Made by a program: the position numbers and the translations under genes | Shown here: piece by piece, positions 1 through 14,600 of the stretch | Position numbering within the stretch: the first letter of the stretch is position 1 | Layout of the letters: each line of letters opens with the position of its first letter | Notes under the pieces: model-generated | Database searches by the model: none | Seen by the model: only the letters and a program-made list of their open reading frames with translations | What the model was told of the DNA's origin: nothing | Origin: Pyrrhoderma lamaoense | Lineage: Eukaryota > Basidiomycota > Agaricomycetes > Hymenochaetales > Hymenochaetaceae | DNA length: 64,000 bases | Reading direction: 5' to 3' | Assembly: GCA_002794735.1 (NCBI GenBank) | Contig: NBAZ01000007.1 | Location: 1,240,001 to 1,304,000, forward strand

Positions 1-404
1 CAGTGAAAGTGAGGTTTGTAGGGAACGCAATATTAAACTAGAGGAAAGATGAGTGAGGAATGCGGCTCGCGCTTGGGAGAGACAAGTCGTTGCTGTGCAG
101 ACACGTTCCAGTTCGGTAAGGGCGGATCACCACAGCCCTACTAGTGCCAGTAATAGTGCTTATACCCAATTTGGCAGTAGTTACTTTCCCACGAATACAA
201 TAAATTCTTATATAATTTACAAGTACACGTTATGTAAGTAATACATGCCATGTACTCTATACGATAATAAGTAGAGATGTGTATGAAAAGTCTATTACAC
301 GTTTTTTTAATCAAAGGGGGATGATGAAGAAAATCAATGCTACGGACCAGACCGTTTTTAGTTATCAGAAAGCGCCTTCCGGAGAACTTTAACCTGGCGA
401 GAGA
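1..404. other. flank downstream of argininosuccinate lyase
   Basis: No supported gene. A 62-codon reading frame at 53-241 has no recognisable content. The stretch presumably holds the 3' UTR of the minus-strand lyase gene and is AT-rich around 180-310. Confidence 0.5.
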
Positions 405-2371
<1,967 letters not shown>

Positions 2372-2880
2372 GCTGGAATCTGGATAGTTTCAATAAGAAA
2401 CGATGTTCTTCGCCTAGGCAATGCCGTATTTTAGCAGTACCCTTTCAATGAGTCACTAGCTTGAACTTTTTATCAAATTTCCAATTAAGGAAGTCATATG
2501 ATTCAATTTATCGTTGGCAGCTTGTTTCCAACTCGTGGAACTCAAACACTTAGGAAATTTTCGAGACGGTAAGAAAATCGTATAAACCAGGTCATTCCGG
2601 AATCAATTACAGTGGTAACTAAGGAAAACTCAGGAAAAATGGTATCAAAAGTTCCAACACATGGAAAAAGTAGAGATGGGGTGTATTAGAGAACGTAATG
2701 AGGATGTGAAAAAAAAAAAATTGGCTAGATGCAACCATGCTAACACTGAAAAACCAACATCATGGGGCGAAGCAAGAAAAAAAGAGCGAGAAATCATAAC
2801 AATAGGGAAGAGACAGACAGAGGGGGAGACGTAAGAAACGTAAAAAAAACTCGTCCAAATGTAATCGAGCATCGCTTCAT
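2372..2880. other. intergenic, promoter side of ARG4
   Basis: About 500 bases between two minus-strand genes, so it holds the lyase promoter and the 3' end of the gene upstream. I see no coding signal and no site I can name with confidence. Confidence 0.5.
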
Positions 2881-4148
2881 TTACGCAGCAGCCGCTACAA
2901 CAGGTGCAGGTGTAGGCTCTGCGGGTTTGGTCTCCTCGGTTACAGCTGGAGCGGCCTCTGATTCTGCAGCGGGAGCAGCAGCTTCAGTCGCCGGGTTCTC
3001 AAGAGGAGCAACCGGAGCGGGTTCGTCGATCTTTGGCGGGTTCTCATCAACCTTTGCGGGGTGGGAGATCTCATCTTTGGGCTTTGACTTGAAGAGAGCG
3101 CCAACACGAGCAGATAAGCGGCGTCCAACCTTCGCGGCCTTGATCTTATGCTCTTCCTCCTGCAGAAAATCAGTAAAACAATCTAATAAATATACAAGGA
3201 GATAAAAGTATACCTTCTTCTCCTCTTTCTTTTCCTCCTTAGGTTCTTCCTTCTTCTCTTCCTTTACCTCCTCCTTAGCGGGTTCAGCCGAAGTAGTGGC
3301 CTCTTCAGCGGGTGCGGGTGCAGCCTCACTATTGAAAATTAGATTATATTAGACAATCAAATAAATTAATACTTACGCCTCTGCTGCAGGCTCTGCAGCA
3401 GGAGTTTCCTCAGTCTTTGAGGGTTCTTCAGGAGCAGCTTCCTCTTTGGCGCCCTCCTCAGCAGCGGGAGCAGCGGGCTAAATCATGATCATGAACATCA
3501 TATTCCATAAAGTATATATTTTAAGTGTATGAAAAACATACCTCAACCTCCTCCTTCTTTTTCTCTTTCCTTGGGCTCTTAACCTTCAAATCTTTGAAGG
3601 GTGCCAGGATCTTAGAAAGAATGCTGGGGCTCTTTGGCCTGTCTTCCTTCTTGGTTTCAGTACCTTCAGCCTAAGAGAGGAAATATCAGTTAGCCAAAAA
3701 AGGAAATCCAGCTCTATTCAGAAGTTGCTACTTACGGGTGCAGCCGCTTCTTCTTTAGCAGGCTCCTCAGCCGCCTATTCAACCATCAGACATATGATCT
3801 CATGATCATTTGGATACGCCGGAACTTACAGGAGCAGCTTCAGCAGCAGGTTCTGCAGAATCAGTAGCAGCTGGGGCAGCAGCCTCCTTTTGGAGATGTA
3901 AGAACGGAAGGACGCGATGGAAAAATGTGGCGCCGCGTACCTCTGCCTTCACCTCCTCCTTCGCCGCCTCCTACGGATTGGTATAAGCTATGATACTCAT
4001 TTACTCAGATAGTGATTAGTACGCACAGGGGCAGGAGCGGACTCCTCCGCGTTGGTTTCTGCGGGAGCAGCCTCAACGGGGCGGGGGTAGTCTCCTCAGG
4101 CTTCACCTCCGGGGCAGGGGCAGCAGCGGTCTCAGCAGGAGCGGACAT
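2881..4148 (-). CDS. Ala/Glu/Pro-rich low-complexity protein
   Basis: Function unknown. The reading begins MSAPAETAAAPAPEVKPEE at an ATG at 4146-4148 and ends in VVAAAA with TAA at 2881-2883. At least eight exons are joined by short canonical introns. Exons 2-5 are phase 0 at both ends and encode 10, 19, 13 and 43 codons of Ala/Glu/Pro-rich sequence. Two more ordered patches stand out: PSILSKILAPFKDLKVKSP in exon 5 and GRRLSARVGALFKSKPKDE in the last exon, followed by DENPPKIDEPAPVAPLENP. I recall similar uncharacterised proteins in other basidiomycetes but know of no assigned role. The protein is predicted disordered, with basic patches that could bind acidic partners or membranes (inference). 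The frame slips by one base in the G run at 4078-4081, which the continuing Ala/Glu composition argues is an error. Confidence 0.75.
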
Positions 4149-5636
4149 TACTAGTGCAAGAAACTAGGGAGAACAAGAAGGAAAAAAGAGAGAGAACACG
4201 TCAATAGGAGTGAAAGAAAAAGGAAATAAAACGCGTGATGAAGCGCGTCTGAACGCGGTCGAAGATTGAAAGCAAGCAGGGAGCGAATGAAAAGGGATTG
4301 ATAACATACCTAGAGGATAATATTAGGAGGAAGGAAGGGGGCGCGTCGACGCAGCCTTAGTGTATGAGAGAGAAAGAGGGGTTGATAGCAACTCGAACGA
4401 GGGCTCGGCCATTTTAACGGCGGCTAGGAGGGTGAAAATAAACAAGGACAAACTGAGTAATCGAGCTATAGGGCTAGGGCTTCTCCGCCTAAATGGAGGA
4501 ATTCTTTATTATCCAAACCAGCATCTCACGCCACACAGTCGCCCTCTCCTCTCCTCGATAGTACATTATTATTTTATATTCACCTCTCTCTGCTCATCTG
4601 CCGTCTGTCTGTGCGAGATGTGCTGTGCTATCTTGTCCCTCTTCCCCCCTCCTGATATCAGCTGGGCATTGCATCAATCTTGACTCAATTTATTCATTTT
4701 TTCCATTTCACTTGGTCAAGGGACCTATAGCCCCTATCGACCTGCGTTTCCCACGGGGGGCCATTAGCCGACCGCAAGAACGCCTAAGTCGGAGTTCAAA
4801 TCACCTCATCGTATACATTCCACGCAGAATCCTCTATTTGTTACGCGCTTGCGCTAGATCTCTCCTTCTCTTCTCCCACCTGCTTCACTTCCGTATGTGC
4901 ACATATCTTTCTGTGCTCATGCTCGTGTGAGCTCTCAGCTCGAAGAGAGGGCTGTCTCAGGATGCATACCGTCTCCGTGCCATCCTTCACCGCTTATATA
5001 CTTCTTTTTCTCCTGAATTCCGAGGAGGACATCGATACTAGCCAAGACCGTTTCAGGTTCACCTTTATCTCTCATATGGATCGTCTTCAATTTCTTCTTC
5101 TTCCGCCGATTTGCCTTTCTTTTTCCATCGATCTTCTCTTCCGAACGATTATACCATCCGTACTCTGTTCTTTTCTCACTCATCTTTCCTTTTCCGTCAC
5201 AAACTCTTCTCTCTTACGGTATAAATAAAAATTAGAAATGAATAGAAAAAGTACAGACATGAAACAAAGCAGCACATCTGTTCTCTAGACCAGTTTGAAC
5301 TAATGCTATTCCACCTTTCCACTTTAATTGTGATTAAATGCCAATCCACACCTCAGCCGCCACTCACCTATTCTAAGAGGTGCACTTTGCATTCAAACTT
5401 TGCAACCTTCGTCTCCTCTCAGTCTCTTAATCATGACATGTGCAATGTCTGCCGCAAACTACTTCCTCATAGCACTCTCGTGCTGTCCTGTTCCGTTCAC
5501 GATTTCACCTGTTCCTCCCGTAAAGATCCAAACAGCGCGTGAACTGAACAGAGTCAGCCAAGTCGACCCAAATTTTTTGTGCGGTCCTCGTATCAAACTG
5601 AATCGGAAGAAAAACAAAAAATTTGAGATTACATGA
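4149..5636. promoter_or_regulatory. divergent intergenic region upstream of the Ala/Glu-rich and palI genes
   Basis: About 1.5 kb between two divergently transcribed genes. It holds no supported ORF. The plus strand is strongly pyrimidine-rich from about 4,520 to 5,210 and again near 5,350-5,530, as is common upstream of fungal start sites. A possible 5'-UTR intron of the minus-strand gene may lie near 4,145-4,310. An out-of-frame ATG at 5633 overlaps the palI start at 5637. Confidence 0.5.
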
Positions 5637-8600
5637 ATGAAACGAAAAACCTATCATCTCTATGGAGCGCTCGTGGCACTCTTTATCGCCTTTCTGCTCC
5701 TCTTTATAGCTTGTATATCTGTACCGTTCGCCCAGTCAGTCCGTCTATTTACCTTGAAAGATCACCGTACGGGAGGGTCGATCAGGTTCGGACTTTGGGG
5801 ATATTGTTTAACGTATGTTAATCGTCCTTTATTTTTCTCCCCGTTGATACGCTTCTGATTGAATTCCTTTCGTAACTACTATATTTATCAATCAATGATC
5901 TAGAAATGAATATGATGGTTACCCTCAATGTACCACGCCGGAAATTGGTTGGACATTTGATAATGTGTGAGTTTTTTTCTTGGAGTTAGAACTCGGTTTA
6001 ATATGAGATAAAACAAATGTCTGACATGACATATATTCTCCGCACAACAAGTCTTTCTTTGAGTGGCCTTGACGGAGCAATCTCTTCTTCATTAACTGGG
6101 ATATTAGTCTTCCACCCTTTGGTAAGTGAAAAGCCGTTGATGTATATGCGTTTATGCTTGTTTATAACAACACCTTTTTGTTGATATAATAATAATCACA
6201 CGATCATAATCTATGACAACAGTGACCGCATTGACTTTCGTCATTTTTCTTCTTTGCGGAGCTTTAACTCTAAAGCCATCTATACAACATTCTGCGGCCA
6301 TCAAACTCGGACCAAAGTTTTCAACTCTCTTTGTTCCAATTATACTGACTATTATAGCCGCGATCTTCACTACGATTGCATTTACTGTAGACGTAGTCGT
6401 TGTTAGCATCGTAAGGGCGCGTGTAGGAAAAGCCGCCCTTAACACAAAAAATTTCACAGCAGACGTCGGGACAATCGTGAGTAGTTTCCTTTAAAAAAGA
6501 ATATCTGATACTGATTAACGATGCTACATTCAACAGCCAGTTATTGTCTGTATCGCTGCACTAATTTTATGGATAATTACTATCGTATTATTCATATTCG
6601 ATATCAGGTATTCTCTATCAACTTTCTTCGTTAGAAAATTCAGCTATATGTTCTAACTTTTGAATAGGAACCGGAAGCAACGTCAACGAGATGATGCTGC
6701 ACAAGAGCAGCCATACAGTTACGTTTCCGACCATGAAGAGCCATCTCGAAGTCTGCTACAATCCGATCCGGGGGATCGTCAGCAGGATGTTTACTCAATG
6801 AGCACTATGGCTAACAGATCAAACAGCTCGTTTAGGTCGCGAATTAAAAGTGGGAGCATGCGCTCAAGAATAAGTGGGAGTCAGGTAACGGGTGCTGTGG
6901 ATGACGAGGGAGCGTGGCGTTCGCGGTCGGCTGAGTCCTTTGCATCAGTTCTTGACTCTTATCCACCTTCAGCAGAAAATAGAAACGTAGACCGGTATAT
7001 AACGGAGGAACACCCTCGTACTGTAGATTCTTACCCTCCAACTGAGAGGGGTTATTCAAGAGACCCAGAATCACCAGTATCCGCTAGATCGTTTGATTCG
7101 GAGTATGTTGAACCGGTGAGTGTTTGTGGGAGAGAACTCACGCCAGAGTACTCTCAGGATGTGTATGATGAAGAAGTTGAGCCTGATCGGGAGCCTGTCG
7201 TGGTTAGTAAAATAGAATTTTGATATTTTTATATCTACAAACTCATTAACTTATACAGGAAAGAAGTCTGACTCCCGGATACACTGAAAATGTAGACTAT
7301 ATTGAAGAACCGGTGCATTCGGATCCTCATTCCTACTACGAAGATGATTACAGGGATAGGTCCCTTACTCCACAAGAACCTGCTGAGGAATACATTTCAA
7401 ACTATGATGAATATCCCCTGAAGAAGCCACATGATGACCGTGCGTTGACGGAAGAGATTTATGATGAGGTCCCGCCATCAATTTCAGAAAGGGTATACAC
7501 TGAACAAGCTGACCCTCAATCATACTATGAGGATGAAGTAGGAGAAAGTCTCTTCCTCCCAGACACCTGTAGATGATTATGTTTCTCAGTACGATGAATA
7601 TCCTCCTGAGGAGGTTACAATGATCGTGCATTAACGGAGGACGTTTATGACGAAGTACCGCCTTCTAATAGAGATCTGACTCCTATCGAAGAGCGAGGCT
7701 ACACTGAGCAAGTCGAGCCAGAAGCTTATTATGAGGATGACGTAGTAGATAGATCTCTCTCCCCTCAGGAACCCGTTGACGAATACTATGACGAGTATCC
7801 CCCCGAAGAAGTTCCCAACGACCGTGCATTGACAGACGAATACTACGATGAGGTCCCCCCTGTAGTTGATCCCATTACGGAACGGGGTTACACCGAGCAG
7901 GTCGATCCTGAACCTTATTATGAGGATGAAGTGGTGGATAGATCCATCCCGCCACAAGAACCCGTTGATGAATACGTTTCGGAGTATGACGAATATCCTC
8001 CTGAGGAAGCTCCCAATGATCGAGCACTGACAGAAGACTATTATGATGAGGTTCCTCCTGCAGTCGATCCCATCACAGAACGGGGCTACACCGATCAAGC
8101 TGACCCCCAATCATACTACGAGGATGAAGTAGCAGAAAGATCACTTCCCCCCAGACGTCTGTAGATGATTACGTTTCTCAGTATGACGAACTCCTCCCGA
8201 AGAGGATATCAATGAACGTCCATTAACAGAGGACTATTATGAGGAGGTTCCCCCTGTAGCCGATCCCATTACGGAACGGGGTTACACCGAGCAGGTTGAT
8301 CCTGAACCTTCTTACTACGAGGATGAAGTGGTGGATGGATCCCTTCCCCCACAAGAGCCCGTTGATGAATACTATGACGAGTATCCTCCTGAGGAGGCTC
8401 CTAATGACCGTGCATTGACTGAAGACTATTATGACGAGGTTCCCCCGTAGTCGATCCTATATCGGAACGGGGCTATACTGAACAGGCTGATCCTCAGTCA
8501 TACTACGAAGATGATCTGGCGGACAGATCTCCTCCTCCTCCTCCAATAGATGACTATGTCTCTCAATACGATGAGTATCCGCCTGAAGAGGATATCGGCA

Positions 8601-11600
8601 ACCGTGCAATCACCGAGGACATATATGATGACGTCCCAGCGGAGATTCCACCAGAAAGGGTTTACACTGATCAGGGTATCTATGACGAAGAAGAACCAGT
8701 CTTGGAGGATCGTTATGAGAGTTTACCACCTGACCCTCAATCGTACTACGAAGATGACTTAAACAGGTCTATTACACCTCAAGCGCTTACAGATGATTAT
8801 GTTCCGGAGAACGTTCCTGAGGATAACTATAATGACCGTGGGTTCGACGAGGAGGTATATGACGATGTACCTCCTGAAATTCCACCTTCTCCCGCACCCT
8901 ATACGGAGCGAGGCTATACCGAACAGGAAGACCCTCAATCTTACTACGAAGATGAAGTGTTAGACAGGTCTCTTCCCCCAGAAGAGCCTATTGACGACTA
9001 TATCTCCGAATACCCTCCTGCTGAAGAGAATCCTGCTTTGACTGAGGTGTACGACGAAGCTCCAGAACAGATCCCTGAGGAGCCTGCACCGTTATCGGAA
9101 AGAGGCTTGACCGAGCAAAGTGATTTGGACGAGGGCCCACTTCCCGCCGAAGATGATCAATACGAAGAAGTTCCTCCTGCTCCTGCATCATACTACGAAG
9201 ATGATGTACAAGAAAATGTTCCCGAAGAGGACTTTGATGACCGTGGGCTGACTGAAGACGGATACGACGAAGCTCCTGAAGAAATCCCACCTTCCGCGGA
9301 ACCGGAACCCCTTACGGAGCGGGGAATCACCGAAGAAGTCTTTGAAGACGATCCACCACTTATCAATGATGTTGATCAGAGCGTACCAGATGAGTTTTAT
9401 GAAGAAGATCCACTTGAGGACCCTGAGGAAGAAGATCGAGCCTTGACGGAAGTTCAGGAACAGCAGCCATTGGAAACAATACCTGAAGAGTATACGGAGG
9501 AAGAACTTGCGGAAGAAGTACCGCCTTCTGAGCTACCACCAGATCAACCAGTGGTAGAATCGGTTTATGATGAGGAAGTACCATTATCGGCAGAGCCGGA
9601 AGGGCTTGATGATGATAGGGAATTGGAAGAAGAGCTTGAACCCCCTCTGACTGAGATCCCTCCTGAAGATATAGTGGAGGACGAAAGCTTACAGGAAGCT
9701 GAGCTGACGCCCGAGGGTAGCTTACAGCCTGAGTTGGAAGAAGAGGAAATTCCTATTGAAGAACTTGAGCCTGAGCCGGAACAGGAACAAGAGCTTCTTG
9801 ATGAAGTCACAAGCCCCGAACCCGAGATTACAGAATTTGTTGAGGAGAGTGGTCCAGAAGACCGTGATCTGGGTGAAGAAGGACTTGAGGAAATCGAGCC
9901 TGGGGAACTCGAGCCGCCTTTGACTGAACCCGTTGAGGAGCAGCCTGTCACCGAGGTATCTGATAGGGAACTGGAACCTGAAGAAGATATCGAGGGAGAG
10001 CCAGAGGAAATAGTAGAGGGAAGTGTTACTCCACTCGAAGAAGAGCTTGAAGGGGAGTCTAGGGAACCTTCGCAGTTTGAGGATGAAGTGCTCGACAGGA
10101 GTCTACCTGAAGATGACTTAGGGGAGGTTCCACCTGAAGAACCCGAGGAAGGACTTGAAGCCCCTTCACAGGTAGAAGAAGAGGTACTTGAAGAAGAGCC
10201 ACCCATCTCAAGGGACTTGGAAGAGGAGCTTGAGAACCCTTCACAATTTAGTGAGGAAGCACCTGAGGAAAACTCTTTCGTTGAGAACGAATTTGAGGAG
10301 GTCACGCCTAAAGGATCTGAAGAAATTGTGGACGGATCTGAGTACACTCCTGAAGAATTACACGAGGCTCGTGGACTAGACGGTGTCGAGGAAGATGTTC
10401 TTACCCCACAACAGGAGGAATTCTTGCCGGACTCGGTTGTAGAGGATGTCTCCTCCGGAGCCAGGTCCTTGGAAGGCGAAGATGGATCCCATCTCGAAGA
10501 AGATCCTGAAGAAGTAAAAGACCGTAACCGTTTGAGTACTATCTTGGAGGTTAGTGAAGAACCTACGATGAGCTCTCGTGGTTCAAGCGCCGCAGTCTCC
10601 GAGCTCAATGAAGACCCGTATACGCCTGAGGATCGAGAAGTTCTTGATGCTCTGGATGAAGCTCCGCTATCTGAACATGAGCAAGATCCAGAACTCACCC
10701 TTCAAGTCTTGAGCCAGAAGGAGTGACAGGCGGGATGACTTGACTCCATTGCTACTGAGTTTGCAGACGAGGGTCCAGATGCCGAGCTTGGTACTATAGA
10801 CCGTGACTTAAGCAACGACGATGCTAGACAAATATCCTTCGAACCGGGAAGCCTTGGAAAACTATCAACTGGAGATAAAAGCCTGTATTCAAGTGGAGCT
10901 GCAATATTCGGTGACGGCGAGTCTGTTTCGAATGAATCACAAGAACAAGAAGAGACAGAGCCGAAAGAGAATGAAGTTCCCTGGACACCTTTGAAAGATC
11001 GGTTGACCACAATTCCTGAAATCTCTGAGCTTGGTACAACTAGTTCTCTCGCCTTCAATAGCCAAGATCGATCTCTTACCCCCTTGAGTGGGGAACCGCT
11101 TATGTCTGAACCTGGAAATCGAGACCTGACTGAAATTGCGCCGGAAGAGTATGGATCAGAGCCTTTGCCAGCAGACGAGGAACCTATTGAGGATTCCTTT
11201 GTGGACTCTGTGCTGCAGGAGGAGGATCCCGGGACGCCTAGAGAGGACTCCTTAGATGACGCTTTGCCAGACGGGTCCATTGAGAGTAGTAGGATCGAAT
11301 CAGCAGTCCCAGCCAGTGATCTCAATTCACAAGAAAGGTCTTTGCAGCCGGAAGAATCTCTGTTAGAAGAGCTCGAAAATGAAGAACCAGAATCAGAAGA
11401 TGAAGTTCCCGCGGACTCAGAAGTTCAAGAGGAATATACTGATCTCGATCAAAGTCGGTCCCCACTTGAGGTTATACCTGAGGAGGAAGAATTACCTACT
11501 GAAGAAGGTGAACTATTAACTGAGGAAGGAACTCCACTTGAAGAAGATATCTCACAGGAAGAAGAAGTGCCACCTGAGCTGAGCCCGGAAGATGAATTAT

Positions 11601-14600
11601 CTCAAGAATTGTCCAGTGAACAGGCTCGGGAAGGACTATCTACCATTCACGAGGAGGAGGAACCACTGGACTCAAGGCTTGAAGAAGAAAGAGTGCTTTC
11701 TGAGGTAGAGGAACCCATAGAAGAAGGTTCGTTGGAGCCATCGCAAGTGGAAGAGCTCCAAACTCCTATTGAAGAAGAGGATGAGATCATCGATGAGATT
11801 CAACCTGAGGCATCCGAAATCATAGATGAAAATTCACAGGAAGATGAACAAGACCAAGAGCTCTCCATTCCCGAGGAACAATTGTCAGTGATACCGGAGG
11901 AGGAAGAACCACTTGTATCACAGGTGGGGGAACCATCCCAACTTGAATCTTACATCGAGGAAGAAGTACCGGAGGAGATTGAACCGGAGCCATCTAGCGT
12001 AGTACCTGACGGTGAAGATCGATCTCTCGAAGAAGTTGTCTCAGAAAATCCCGAGCTTGTTACCTCAGAAGAAAACTTGGATCCAATAGAAGAGATAACT
12101 CCTGAAGATGGACTGTCTACGATAGAGGAGGAACAGACTCTTGAACCCGAGCCTGAGCCTGAACTTCAGGACATAGCACCTTCCATTACTCCAGATTCTT
12201 ACCTAGATCCAGATGAGCCCACACAGGACGAATCCGGCGCTAGGTCCTTGACTCCCCAAGACGAGTACATCGAGGACGATCCGCTAATGGACGCCTTGCC
12301 CTCTCAGTCGAGAGGGCTAAGTGAACCAGATGCTTTGACTCCAGAGGCGTCAATTCCGGAGTCAATTTACGACGAGGCATCACTCGAACAAGTTGAAGAG
12401 ACTCCGCTTGTACCTGAGTCCATCATTCCTCAGAGTTTTGTAGAGGAAGACGGGGGAGTCGACTGCTCACCTGTATACGACAGTGAACTCCAAAGTCAGA
12501 TTGGGGAAAGGTCTGAATCTATTCATCCAGATTATGTTGATGAAGTGCCTTTGACAGAGGAACAACATGAGGGTGTTGAGGAATTGAGCCCCGTTCTTGA
12601 GCCTGAAAGCTTTGTAGATGATGCTCGAAGTATCACTCCAGAAGAATTCCTTGAAGAACCATCTGAGCTTCAGGATGAATTACCTACAGAGCCTTATGAA
12701 GAGCCTTATTCTGAACAAGAGCCTGTTTTATCTGAAAGAGACGGAGTGAATGATGAAGACAACTTGCCATCTGCTACACAATTCTACGAAGAGGAACCAC
12801 TCGAACCAGAACAGCTTTATGAAGAACAGTCCCTTGAACCAGAACGGACACTTGACGAAGAGGAGCCCTTTGAACCGTCCGCTTTGTATGAGGAACAACC
12901 TCTTGAGCAGGAACAATCGTTTGAACCATCTCAGTCGTACGAAGAACCTCTTGAGCAGGAGCAGCCGTACGAAGAGCAGCCCATTGAGCCGGAGGAACTA
13001 CTTTACGAGGAACCTGTCGAACCATCACTGTACGAAGAATCAGGGCAGTCCCTCGTACCACAACAGTCACTTTACGAGGAGGATCCGCTTGAACCGTCTG
13101 CATTGTACGAGGAGCCGCCTCTTGAAGAAGAAGCTCGTGAACCAGAACAAGTCTACGAAGAAGAACCTCTCGAACCAGAGCAATCATTCTACGAGGAAGA
13201 ACCTCTTCAACCATCGTCCCTTTACGAAGAACCAGAGCAGCTGATAGAACCGGGGCAATCGTTCTACGAAGAAGAGCCCCGTGAACCGGAGCAGCTTCTG
13301 GAAGAGCAACCTCTCGAACAGGGACGGTCTCTTTACGAGGGGGAACCCCTAGAGCCATCTGAGTTGTATGAGGAACAACCTCTTGAGCAGGATCAGCCTT
13401 ACGAAGAGCAGCCTCTTGAACCGGAGCAGCCATTCTACGAGGAGGAACCTCTTCAGCCATCCTCACTGTACGAGGAACCAGAACAGCTATATGAAGAGCA
13501 GCCAATAGAACCGGAGCAATCGTATTACGAAGAAGAGCAGCCCCTCGAACAGGATCGATCGCTTTACGAGGAGGAGCCCCTTGAACCGTCCGCAGTGTAT
13601 GAGGAGACACCTCTTGAACAAGAACAACCCCTTTATGATGGTTCTCTTGAACCGGAACAGCCGTATGAAGAGCAACCTCTCCAGCCGGAACAGTCAATAT
13701 ATGAAGAGGAACCTCTTCAACCATCATTGTACGAAGGATCAGAGCAGCTTCTCGAGCCTGAACAATCACTTTACGAGGAAGGACCTCTAGAACCATCAGC
13801 GTTGTACGAAGAGCCTGCCCTCGAGCAAGAGCAACCACTCTACGAAGAAGAACTCCGTGAGCCATCCCAACTATACGAGGAAGAGCCCCTTCAACCGAGG
13901 CAATCTTCTTACTATGAGGAGGAACCTCTCCAACCATCCTCCCTTTATGAGGAACCAGAGCAACTATATGAGGAGCAGCCGATAGAACCGGAGCAATCAT
14001 ATCTCGAAGAGGAACAACCTCTCGAACAGGGACGGTCGCTCTACGAGGAGGAACAACCTCTTGAACCGGAGCAGTCATTCTACGAGGAGGAACCTCTTCA
14101 GCCATCCTCACTATACGAAGAGCCAGAGCAGTTATATGAAGAGCAGCCTATAGAACCGGAGCAATCGTTCTACGAAGAAGAGCAACCCCTCGAACAGGGT
14201 CGTTCGCTTTACGAGGAGGAGCCCCTTGAACCATCTGCAGTGTACGAGGAGACACCCCTTGAACAAGAACAACCCCTCTATGAAGAATCCCTTGAACCGG
14301 AACAGCTGTATGAAGAGCAACCTCTCGAACCGGAACAATCGGTGTACGAAGAGGAGCCCCTTCAGCCATCCTCACTGTACGAAGAACCAGAACAGCTATA
14401 CGAAGAACGGCCCCTGGAGCCAGAGCAGTCGTTCTACGAAGAAGAGCCTTTTGAACCGGAGCAGTCACTTTATGAAGAGCAACCTCTTGAACCATCCCAA
14501 CTGTATGAAGAGGAGCCCTTCGAACCTAATAATGAACAACCTCTTGAACCGGAGCAGTCATTTTATGAAGATAGGTCCCTTCAGCCTTCCCCGCTGTACG

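Noticed and set aside
4785..4815. B-box-like GGAGTTCAAATC on the plus strand
   Set aside because: No A box or cloverleaf upstream.
6844..7074. 76-codon minus-strand frame in palI exon 6
   Set aside because: Overlaps a supported exon, with no motif of its own.
7537..7592. intron-like GTAGGA...TTTCTCAG inside the first palI repeat
   Set aside because: The equivalent stretch is coding in other units, and removing it still leaves a stop from the next one-base gap.
9565..10698. 377-codon minus-strand frame rich in serine
   Set aside because: It is the antisense shadow of the Glu/Pro-rich palI tail: GAA/GAG and CCT/GAT codons read backwards give Ser-rich sequence. No introns, start context or fold support it.
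12774..14111. 445-codon minus-strand frame opposite the YEEP array
   Set aside because: Repeats with a period that is a multiple of three keep all six frames open. Composition simply mirrors the sense repeat.
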